Shown piece after piece: positions 1-5,264 of a DNA stretch of 10,895 nt. The translations under genes were made by a program, and so were the position numbers. The notes beneath the pieces were generated by a model that was not told where the DNA came from, made no database searches, and saw nothing but the letters and a program-made list of their open reading frames with translations. This DNA is from JACQNR01 sp049515175. Lineage in GTDB: Bacteria > Acidobacteriota > Terriglobia > UBA7540. The stretch's first letter is position 1, and each line of letters begins with the position of its first letter. The DNA lies in assembly GCA_049515175.1 (NCBI GenBank), contig JBEKUI010000156.1, positions 1 to 10,895 on the forward strand, given 5' to 3'.

Positions 1-1
1 G

Positions 2-49
2 GTGGATTCGAGCGTCTATACACCACCCAGCGGCTTCACCTGCGACTAG
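2..49 (+). CDS. possible C-terminal end of an upstream gene (partial)
   Basis: The second frame is open from the window edge to a TAG at 47-49 and would encode a 15-residue tail, VDSSVYTPPSGFTCD. The pattern D-x-S-x-Y/F-x-x-P-x-G-F resembles the end of LolA/outer-membrane-lipoprotein-sorting-like proteins and other small secreted proteins, but 15 residues are far too few for a family call. A GC-rich hairpin with a short T run follows at 73-121, which is what one expects just after a gene end. Another frame is also open across the left edge (to about 203), so the choice rests on the peptide's look and the terminator position. Confidence 0.35.
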   Translation: MDSSVYTPPSGFTCD

Positions 50-72
50 GCGAGAGGAAGATTAGCGCAAGG

Positions 73-121
73 CGGGCGGCGGGCAGGCTTCTGGGAAGCT
101 TGGCGCCGCCCGTCGTGTTTT
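73..121 (+). terminator. hairpin resembling a rho-independent terminator
   Basis: A 9-bp GC stem pairs 73-81 with 104-112. It encloses a second stem (84-91 with 95-102, containing one G-T pair) with a TGG loop, and the whole is followed by TCGTGTTTT. It lies between the putative upstream gene end at 49 and the TauE-family gene. The T tract is short and interrupted, so termination efficiency is uncertain. Confidence 0.5.
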
Positions 122-199
122 CAGGGCGTAATAGCCAGGTCCGATCCTCTTCATTTCCAGGCTTCCAAATTCTCGGGCGCGCCATCGCGCGCTTTCCCT

Positions 200-205
200 T
201 ATAAT
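200..205 (+). promoter_or_regulatory. TATAAT -10 box, possibly for leaderless transcription
   Basis: A perfect TATAAT at 200-205 ends 10 nt before the ATG at 216. No convincing -35 hexamer lies 16-18 bp upstream (the sequence there is GCGCGC-like), and there is no Shine-Dalgarno sequence between the box and the ATG. If it is used, transcription would start at or within a few bases of the start codon, giving a leaderless or nearly leaderless mRNA. Confidence 0.4.
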
Positions 206-215
206 CTTCCGGCCC

Positions 216-1010
216 ATGAGCCTTACATGGATTCACCTGCTTGAGTTGCTTCTGGTCGGCGCGGCGGCCGGCACGCTCGGTTCCATGACCGGCATTGGCG
301 GTGGTTTGATTGTCACGCCGGTGTTGACGCTGGGTTTTGGGGTGCCGATTCACCAGGCCATCGCCACCAGCCTCTGCTGTGTCATCGCCACCTCCAGTGG
401 TGCTGCGGCAAGGTACGTGGAGCATCATCTCACGGACATCCGTCTGGGCATGACGCTGGAACTCGCGACCACCGTGGGAGCCATCACCGGCTCCATTGTG
501 GCGGGTTTCTTGAGCCGCGAAGCGCTGGCCGTGCTCTTTGCCGTCCTCCTGACTTATGCGGGATCGACGATGGTGCGGCGCGTGTTCAAGAAACAGATCG
601 AGGATCCCGTCGCGGGCGAGGGATATCAGGTGCGGCATTTACCGCTCGGCTTGATGGGTGCGGGAGCGGCGGGGACCATCTCCGGGATGCTGGGCGTGGG
701 CGGCGGCGTAATCAAGGTGCCGCTGATGTACCTCGTCATGGGCATTCCCTTCAAGGTGGCGACGGCGACGTCGAATTTCATGATCGGGGTGACGGCCGCG
801 GCGAGCGCCTTTATCTATTACGCTCGCGGCGACGTGCGGTCGCTTATCACCGCCCCCACGGCGCTGGGGGTCTTCGTGGGAGCGTCGGTGGGCGCGCACT
901 GGATGCGGCGTACGCCCAGCCGCTGGCTGGTGACGCTGTTCGCGGGCATCGTTTTCTACTTCGCGGCCTTGATGATTTGGAAGGCACTGCACGGAGGTTT
1001 CGCCCGCTAG
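216..1010 (+). CDS. sulfite exporter TauE/SafE family membrane protein
   Basis: This 264-residue, very hydrophobic protein fits the usual 240-270 residues of the TauE/SafE (DUF81) permease family, which exports sulfur-containing organic anions or sulfite across the inner membrane; the substrate cannot be told from sequence. The two-fold internal repeat typical of the family is visible: GSMTGIGGGLIVTPVL at about residues 22-37 is echoed by SGMLGVGGGVIKVPLM at about 156-171, each starting a helix-rich half. Roughly eight membrane segments are expected, with a charged loop at 121-141 (RRVFKKQIED) between the halves. The ATG at 216 begins directly at the first hydrophobic segment; no ribosome site precedes it. 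The TAG stop at 1008-1010 lies inside the left inverted repeat of the GIY-YIG unit. The DUF1634 gene beyond that unit is its usual partner. Confidence 0.93.
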   Translation: MSLTWIHLLELLLVGAAAGTLGSMTGIGGGLIVTPVLTLGFGVPIHQAIATSLCCVIATSSGAAARYVEHHLTDIRLGMTLELATTVGAITGSIVAGFLSREALAVLFAVLLTYAGSTMVRRVFKKQIEDPVAGEGYQVRHLPLGLMGAGAAGTISGMLGVGGGVIKVPLMYLVMGIPFKVATATSNFMIGVTAAASAFIYYARGDVRSLITAPTALGVFVGASVGAHWMRRTPSRWLVTLFAGIVFYFAALMIWKALHGGFAR

Positions 1011-1024
1011 TGCCGTTCCAACTT
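1005..1024 (+). repeat. left inverted repeat of the GIY-YIG unit
   Basis: Twenty bases starting CGCTAGTGCC and ending AACTT are the exact reverse complement of 1331-1350. The repeat contains the TAG stop codon of the TauE-family gene (1008-1010) and ends 9 nt before the GIY-YIG ATG at 1034. Complementarity stops at 1025 on the inner side and at 1004 on the outer side. Confidence 0.95.
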
Positions 1025-1033
1025 GATTCGCCT

Positions 1034-1348
1034 ATGTATTACACCTACGTTCTGCTCAGTTCGAAGGACGGCGAGTGGTACACCGGCGCGACTTCGGATC
1101 TGAAAGCGCGCCTCCGGGAACACACACAAGGCGAAGTAACCTCGACGCGCTTCCGCCGTCCACTGCAGCTTGTTTACTACGAGGCCTGCCTGGATGCAGC
1201 AGATGCTTATCGCCGCGAAAGGCACCTGAAGACGGGCAAGGGTAAACGAGACCTCCGCCAGAGGCTCCCCGGCCCGTTCCCGGCACAAGCCGGGGCGGGC
1301 AAAACCTGGCGGGCGCAATTTAGCCAAGAAAAGTTGGAACGGCACTAG
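1034..1348 (+). CDS. GIY-YIG nuclease family protein (YhbQ/URI-like, COG2827 type)
   Basis: A 104-residue single-domain GIY-YIG protein. The GIY part is YTYVL (residues 3-7) and the YIG part is WYTGAT (17-22). These are followed by the conserved arginine helix LKARLREH (24-31), the RRPLQLVYYE strand (42-51) with the expected glutamate at its end, and the RRERHLKTGKGKR segment (61-73). The start at 1034 gives the standard N-terminus; an in-frame ATG at 977 would only add a non-family stretch overlapping tauE. No Shine-Dalgarno sequence is visible, so translation may depend on read-through from tauE, whose stop is 23 nt upstream. The tail after about residue 76 is unlike the family: it is encoded by a GC hairpin (1272-1300) and by the right inverted repeat, which supplies the last residues KLERH and the TAG stop. 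Its role is probably DNA nicking or cleavage; a part in mobilising the flanking repeats is inferred. Confidence 0.9.
   Translation: MYYTYVLLSSKDGEWYTGATSDLKARLREHTQGEVTSTRFRRPLQLVYYEACLDAADAYRRERHLKTGKGKRDLRQRLPGPFPAQAGAGKTWRAQFSQEKLERH
1272..1300 (+). other. GC-rich hairpin inside the 3' part of the GIY-YIG gene
   Basis: CCCGGC (1279-1284) pairs with GCCGGG (1289-1294) around an ACAA loop. Below a small internal bulge, GCCCG (1272-1276) pairs with CGGGC (1296-1300), giving 11 base pairs in all. It lies about 30 bp inside the right inverted repeat, in the region coding the non-conserved protein tail. It could be an accidental GC fold, an mRNA structure, or a subterminal recognition structure of the element. 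Confidence 0.5.
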
Positions 1349-1350
1349 CG
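1331..1350 (-). repeat. right inverted repeat of the GIY-YIG unit
   Basis: Exact reverse complement of 1005-1024. It encodes the last five residues (KLERH) and the TAG stop (1346-1348) of the GIY-YIG protein. It ends about 35 nt before the probable start of the DUF1634 gene. Confidence 0.95.
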
Positions 1351-1385
1351 CCGCCGTGGCTTGGGTGGAGGCGCGCAACGGGATA

Positions 1386-1748
1386 ATGCATCGCATGCAG
1401 AAGCAGGAAACAGAAGAAAAAGCGCAGACCGCGATTGCCGCGGTGCTTCGTTACGGATCGCTGCTCTCGGCGCTGGTGATGGCCGCCGGGGTGGGACTGG
1501 TGTTGCTGCGCGGCGGCGTCACGGCACTCTCGAGCAAGTCGTCGGTGGGGGCGCTGCTCGGACGGGTTCTGATGCTTGATCCAATGGGCATAACCGAGCT
1601 GGGGATTCTGCTGCTTCTGCTGACTCCGGTCTTCCGAGTGGTGGTTGCGGTAGTCGCGTTTGCGGCCGAACGTGATAGCAAGTATGTGCTGATCTCGCTC
1701 GGCGTCCTCTTGGTCATGCTTTCCAGCATTGCCTACGCGCTGCGATGA
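1386..1748 (+). CDS. DUF1634 domain-containing membrane protein
   Basis: The 120-residue protein has three predicted membrane helices (about residues 20-41, 70-94 and 99-118). Size, helix layout and the second helix, which begins near MGITELGILLLLLTP, match DUF1634, a family of unknown function that frequently sits next to TauE/SafE permeases and may be an accessory subunit. Here the permease gene is upstream on the same strand, separated by the inverted-repeat-bounded GIY-YIG unit. The start is uncertain: ATG 1386 was chosen, ATG 1395 is nine bases on, and GTG 1356 lies almost against the repeat. A purine-rich GGTGGAG at 1364-1370 is rather far (15 nt) from 1386. The gene converges on murA, with 21 bases between the two stops and no clear terminator in the gap. 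Confidence 0.88.
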   Translation: MHRMQKQETEEKAQTAIAAVLRYGSLLSALVMAAGVGLVLLRGGVTALSSKSSVGALLGRVLMLDPMGITELGILLLLLTPVFRVVVAVVAFAAERDSKYVLISLGVLLVMLSSIAYALR

Positions 1749-1769
1749 ACGCTCTCGCCGCAGGTCGAT

Positions 1770-3038
1770 TCATTCCGAAACACGCCGGATGCGCGCCCCC
1801 ACGCGCGTCAGCTTCTCTTCGATGCGCTCGTAACCGCGGTCGATGTGATAGACGCGGTCGATGAGGGTTTCGCCTTCCGCCGCCAGTGCCGCGAGCACCA
1901 AAGAGGCGCTGGCGCGAAGGTCGGAGGCCTGAACCTTGGCGCCGGAGAGCCGAGTCTTCCCGCGCACCACGGCGCGCCGCCCCTCCACGGTGATGTCCGC
2001 TCCCAGCCGCATCATCTCCTGGGCATGAAGGAAGCGGTTCTCGAAAATCGTCTCGGTGATCACCGAGGTCCCCTCCGCCTGGGTCATCAGCGCCATGTAC
2101 TGGGCCTGCATGTCGGTGGCGAAGCCGGGATACTCCTGCGTGCTGACGTCGGCGGCTTTGACCCGCGCGGGTGCGTGGACTTCGATCTGGTGGGAGTTCG
2201 AGACCTTCACGCGAATGCCGGTCTCTTGGAGCTTGGCGATGAGGGCGGTCAAATGGCGCGGCTCCGCCCGCTCGACCATCAAATGCCCTCCGCTGACCGC
2301 CGCGGCGATTAGAAAGGTTCCGGCCTCAATTCGGTCAGGAACGATCGCGTGGTCGGCGCCGTGCAGCCGCGCCACTCCCTGAATCCGAATCGTGTTGGTT
2401 CCCGCGCCCTCGACGGAAGCTCCCATCTTGTTGAGCAAGTCGGCGAGATCGACGATTTCGGGTTCGCGCGCGGCGTTTTCGAGGAGCGTCTCGCCTTGGG
2501 CGAGCGCCGCCGCCATCATCAGGTTTTCCGTCCCCGTCACGGAGATGGTATCGAAATAGAACGTCGCCCCGCGCAGGCCCTCGGCACGCGCCTCGACGTA
2601 TCCGTGCTCAATCTTGACGGTGGCGCCCAGCGCTTCGAGGCCTTTGAGGTGTAAATTGATGGGCCGCGAGCCGATGGCGCAGCCGCCGGGAAGCGAAACG
2701 CGGGCGTGCCCGAAGCGCGCCACGAGCGGCCCCAGCACCAGCACCGAGGCACGCATCTGCTTCACCAGTTCGTAAGGCGCGACGGGATCGAGAAGCTTGG
2801 GCGCCTGAATCTCCAGGCGGTTGCCGTGCTCCTCGTGAGCCAGCGCCGAGTCCACGCCCATCTCGTCGAGCAGGCTGCGCATGGTGCTGATGTCGCGCAC
2901 GCGCGGGATGTTGTGCAGCACCACGGGAGCTTCGGTAAGCAGCGTTGCCGCGAGCGCCGGCAGCGCGGCGTTCTTCGCTCCGCTCGCCGCCACGCGACCC
3001 TCGAGGGGAATTCCGCCTTGGATGATGAACTTTTCCAT
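1770..3038 (-). CDS. murA: UDP-N-acetylglucosamine 1-carboxyvinyltransferase MurA
   Basis: MurA transfers the enolpyruvyl group of phosphoenolpyruvate to UDP-GlcNAc, the first committed cytoplasmic step of peptidoglycan synthesis. The 422-residue length is normal for the family. Key features are present: the SGAKNAALP motif with K22 and N23, the catalytic-loop cysteine in GGCAIGSRPI (C120, the residue alkylated by fosfomycin, so no intrinsic aspartate-type resistance is predicted), the conserved arginine just after it (R125), and the C-terminal segment LRASASLVLAALAAEGET. It is the last gene of the SSS-murQ-nagA-murA series: its ATG follows the nagA stop by only 4 nt, with no separate ribosome site, which suggests translational coupling. 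Finding MurA linked to a salvage operon, rather than to a dcw cluster or atp genes, is the notable part of the context. Confidence 0.97.
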   Translation of the reverse strand: MEKFIIQGGIPLEGRVAASGAKNAALPALAATLLTEAPVVLHNIPRVRDISTMRSLLDEMGVDSALAHEEHGNRLEIQAPKLLDPVAPYELVKQMRASVLVLGPLVARFGHARVSLPGGCAIGSRPINLHLKGLEALGATVKIEHGYVEARAEGLRGATFYFDTISVTGTENLMMAAALAQGETLLENAAREPEIVDLADLLNKMGASVEGAGTNTIRIQGVARLHGADHAIVPDRIEAGTFLIAAAVSGGHLMVERAEPRHLTALIAKLQETGIRVKVSNSHQIEVHAPARVKAADVSTQEYPGFATDMQAQYMALMTQAEGTSVITETIFENRFLHAQEMMRLGADITVEGRRAVVRGKTRLSGAKVQASDLRASASLVLAALAAEGETLIDRVYHIDRGYERIEEKLTRVGARIRRVSE

Positions 3039-3042
3039 AGTT

Positions 3043-4221
3043 TCAAAGCATGGGTTTGCCGCGGACGTAGGTCTGCGTCACATAGTAGTTTCTGTCGAGA
3101 ATGGCCAGGTCGGCGTCGGCGCCGGGCGCGATGACACCCTTCTGTTTTTCCAGCCCGACCACGCGGGCGGGGTTGGAGGTGGCGCAGGGCAGGCATTCAC
3201 GGTAGGTGAGGCCGGTAAAGCGGGCCAGGTTGCGGACGGCGGCGTCGAGAGTCAGCGTGCTCCCCGCTAGGTTGCCTTCCACGGTCCGCGAGACTCCGCC
3301 CGCCACGTGCACGGTGAAATTGCCCAGGCGATAGTTGCCGTCGGGCATGCCCGCGCCGCTCAGGCTATCGCTTACCAGGACGATCCGGTCCAGGCCCTTG
3401 GATTTGACGAGCAGGCGGATGGCCGCCGGCTCGACGTGAATGCCGTCGCAGATCAGCTCGGCGGTGATCCGGTCGTCGACCAGAACGGCGCCGATGATCC
3501 CCGAGTCACGGTGCCCGAAGGGACGCATGGCGTTGAACATATGCACGGCGTGCGAGGCGCCGGCCGCGATGGCGCGTTCGGCCTCCTCGTGCGTGGCGTT
3601 GGAATGTCCGATGCCGACGCTCAGGCCGTGGCCGCGCGCTGCCTCAAGAACCGTCAGCGCGCCGTCGAGTTCGGGCGCCAGGGTGAAAATTCTGGCCGTC
3701 CCTTTTGCGGCTTCGAGCAGGCGTTCGAGGATATCCACCGCGGGCTTGCGAACCTGTGAGGCGGGATGCGCGCCACGTTTCTTGACATTGAGGAACGGCC
3801 CTTCGAAGTGGATGCCCAGCGGCTGCGCGCCGGGCACCTTCTCGTGGGCGCTCTGCGCCGCCAAGATGATTTCAGAGAGGCCGTGCGCGGCGTGCAGTGT
3901 CCGTTCCAGGCTGGCGGTGACGGTGGTGGCCAGATACGACGTCGTGCCGTGCCGCGCGAGATAGGTGGAGACGGCCGTGACGGCCTCCGCCGTTCCCTCC
4001 ATCAAATCGTGCCCTGCGGCTCCGTGAATGTGCAGGTCGATGAATCCGGGGACGATGAGGCGGTCGTGGTTGTCGATAACCGTGGCGCCGGCAGGAATCT
4101 TGACCTTGTCCCTCGCGCCCACCTTGACGACGTGATGGCCTTCAATCAGAATCACGCCATCGACGATTTCTTCGGAAGGTGTGTAGATCGTCCCTGCCAG
4201 GATTGCCTTGATGCCTTTCAT
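3043..4221 (-). CDS. nagA: N-acetylglucosamine-6-phosphate deacetylase NagA
   Basis: NagA hydrolyses GlcNAc-6-P to GlcN-6-P and acetate in the cytoplasm, the step after MurQ in MurNAc salvage. The 392-residue product has the amidohydrolase layout: PGFIDLHIHG with H64 and H66, the metal-binding glutamate in HFEGPFL (E140), GHSNAT (H206), HMFNAM (H227), ICDGIHV (H262) and the catalytic aspartate in LVSDSLSGAGMPDG (D285). The C-terminal small domain ends with GADADLAILDRN, typical of the superfamily. The start at 4221 is supported by a GGAGG 5 nt upstream and by the family N-terminus; the frame stays open upstream to 4341, but only through sequence overlapping murQ. The murQ stop is 13 nt upstream and the murA start 4 nt downstream, so the three are very probably one transcript. 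Confidence 0.96.
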   Translation of the reverse strand: MKGIKAILAGTIYTPSEEIVDGVILIEGHHVVKVGARDKVKIPAGATVIDNHDRLIVPGFIDLHIHGAAGHDLMEGTAEAVTAVSTYLARHGTTSYLATTVTASLERTLHAAHGLSEIILAAQSAHEKVPGAQPLGIHFEGPFLNVKKRGAHPASQVRKPAVDILERLLEAAKGTARIFTLAPELDGALTVLEAARGHGLSVGIGHSNATHEEAERAIAAGASHAVHMFNAMRPFGHRDSGIIGAVLVDDRITAELICDGIHVEPAAIRLLVKSKGLDRIVLVSDSLSGAGMPDGNYRLGNFTVHVAGGVSRTVEGNLAGSTLTLDAAVRNLARFTGLTYRECLPCATSNPARVVGLEKQKGVIAPGADADLAILDRNYYVTQTYVRGKPML

Positions 4222-4226
4222 AGGAG

Positions 4227-4231
4227 CCTCC
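4227..4231 (-). promoter_or_regulatory. ribosome binding site that fixes the nagA start
   Basis: GGAGG on the minus strand lies 5 nt before the ATG at 4221, inside the 13-nt gap between the murQ stop and nagA. It rules in the shorter 392-residue NagA over the upstream in-frame extension to 4341. Confidence 0.85.
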
Positions 4232-4234
4232 GAA

Positions 4235-5164
4235 TCAGCGGACGCGGGCGGGGCGATGTGAACGTCCCGAGGGCCTTTCGAATTCCTTTTGCGCGGCGCG
4301 CAGAACCTTGGCAATACTCGGCCCGCGCCGCAACAGGGCATTCGCTTGCCGGGGCGAGACTTTCTTCCAGAGCATCAGCAACGCGGCCGGCAACTGGCCT
4401 CCGGACCGGCGAAGCGCTCGGGAAGCCACCTCTCGCGGCACCTGCGCCGCCTTCATGAGGATACCGCAAGCGCGCTCGCGCAGCTTGCGGTTTGTGATCT
4501 GCACGTTGATCATCCAATTGGAGAAGACTCGGCCGGCGCGCACCATGCTGGCCGTCGAGAGCATGTTGAGAACCAACTTCTGCGCCGTGCCGGCCTTCAG
4601 GCGCGTCGAGCCGGCGATGACCTCCGGGCCGACCACCGGCACCAGGGCGATATCGGCCATCTTCACCATGGGAGCGTCTGGATTGCACGCCAGAGTGATG
4701 ACTGGGGCGCCCAGCTTGCGGGCATGGCGCATGGCCCCCAGGGCGTAAGGTGTCCGGCCGCTGGCGGAAATGGCGATGAGTACATCGCGGGCGCTGAATC
4801 GAATCTTCTGAAGGTCTTTCGCTCCCTGGCGAGCGTCATCTTCCGTGGCCTCGGTGGACCGATAGAGTGCGCGCGGGCCCCCCGCGATTACGCCGATGAC
4901 CTGATTCGTCCCGAAGGTGGGAACGCATTCCGACGCGTCGAGCACGCCCAGCCGGCCGCTGGTTCCGGCTCCGAGATAAACGAGGCGTCCTCCATGCATC
5001 AGCGCCGCCGCAATGACATCGACGGCGCGGGCGATCTGCGGAAGGACCCGGCGCACGGCGCCCGCGACCTTGGCATCTTCGCGGGCAATGGTGCGCAGAA
5101 TTTCCCGAGTGGTTTTGGTGTCGAGGGAAGCGGAGGCCGGGTTCTCTCGTTCTGTGATCCGCAT
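4235..5164 (-). CDS. murQ: N-acetylmuramic acid 6-phosphate etherase MurQ
   Basis: MurQ cleaves the D-lactyl ether of MurNAc-6-P to give GlcNAc-6-P and D-lactate. The 309-residue length is close to the usual 295-305. The SIS-domain sugar-phosphate site is clear: YLGAGTSGRLGVLDASECVPTFG at residues 63-85, with the catalytic glutamate in ASE (E79), EATEDDARQG with candidate second acid D109/D110, and ISASGRTPY at 132-140. The conserved STRLKAGTAQKLVLNMLST and NVQITNRKLRERA segments follow, and a helical UBA-like C-terminal part ends the protein. The ATG at 5164 gives the standard N-terminal LxTE-like start (MRITERENPAS); no good ribosome site precedes it. The SSS symporter stop lies 98 nt upstream, across a stretch with degenerate heptamer repeats. 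nagA follows after 13 nt, matching the metabolic order. Confidence 0.97.
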   Translation of the reverse strand: MRITERENPASASLDTKTTREILRTIAREDAKVAGAVRRVLPQIARAVDVIAAALMHGGRLVYLGAGTSGRLGVLDASECVPTFGTNQVIGVIAGGPRALYRSTEATEDDARQGAKDLQKIRFSARDVLIAISASGRTPYALGAMRHARKLGAPVITLACNPDAPMVKMADIALVPVVGPEVIAGSTRLKAGTAQKLVLNMLSTASMVRAGRVFSNWMINVQITNRKLRERACGILMKAAQVPREVASRALRRSGGQLPAALLMLWKKVSPRQANALLRRGPSIAKVLRAAQKEFERPSGRSHRPARVR

Positions 5165-5176
5165 GAGAGCAGGCTT

Positions 5177-5264
5177 CGGGATCTAGGGATTGGGGACCAG
5201 CAGGCAGAGGCGAAGGCAGTATCTCCGCGGGTATCCAACCCCGACCCCTGATCCCTAGTCTCTC
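5177..5264. repeat. two short degenerate heptamer runs in inverted orientation
   Basis: Between the symporter stop and murQ, 5177-5197 reads as three 7-mers (CGGGATC, TAGGGAT, TGGGGAC). Positions 5237-5264 read as four 7-mers in the opposite sense (AACCCCG, ACCCCTG, ATCCCTA, GTCTCTC). The shared core is CTAGGGAT (5183-5190) against ATCCCTAG (5251-5258), an exact 8-bp inverted pair about 60 bp apart. The right run reaches the symporter stop codon. It could be a decayed simple repeat or a weak transcript hairpin. Confidence 0.4.

Larger units (their letters stand above)
1005..1350. mobile_element. candidate minimal mobile element: GIY-YIG gene bounded by 20-bp inverted repeats
   Basis: Positions 1005-1024 and 1331-1350 are perfect inverted complements over 20 bp. 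They enclose one small GIY-YIG nuclease gene with almost no other sequence. Both ends carry the tetranucleotide CTAG (1007-1010 and 1345-1348). If CTAG, or the TA within it, is a target duplication, the element proper is 1011-1344 (334 bp) with 14-bp terminal repeats, and the empty site would have been the palindrome CGCTAGCG; the outermost 2 bp of each repeat then belong to the host. Removing the unit would leave the TauE stop codon intact and bring the DUF1634 start to within about 40 nt. No transposase is present, so mobility would depend on the GIY-YIG enzyme itself or on an enzyme supplied in trans. The mobile status is inference from structure. Confidence 0.55.

Noticed and set aside
977..1033. 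Upstream in-frame ATG at 977 as start of the GIY-YIG gene
   Set aside because: It overlaps the tauE end by 34 bases, adds 19 residues partly coded by the inverted repeat, and GIY-YIG proteins of this type start right at the MYYTYVL-like segment.
1005..1350. The 20-bp inverted repeats as an ordinary intrinsic terminator
   Set aside because: The arms are separated by about 306 bases, lack a following T run and are not GC-dense; distance and perfection fit element ends better, though an effect on the transcript stays possible.
1749..1769. Bidirectional terminator between DUF1634 and murA
   Set aside because: The 21-base gap has no stem of useful length and no T run.
4222..4341. 40-residue N-terminal extension of NagA
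   Set aside because: It overlaps the murQ coding end, does not look like NagA, and a GGAGG 5 nt before 4221 marks the internal start.
4289..5251. A 320-codon plus-strand frame opposite murQ
   Set aside because: It is antisense to a fully conserved MurQ, with no recognisable protein features.
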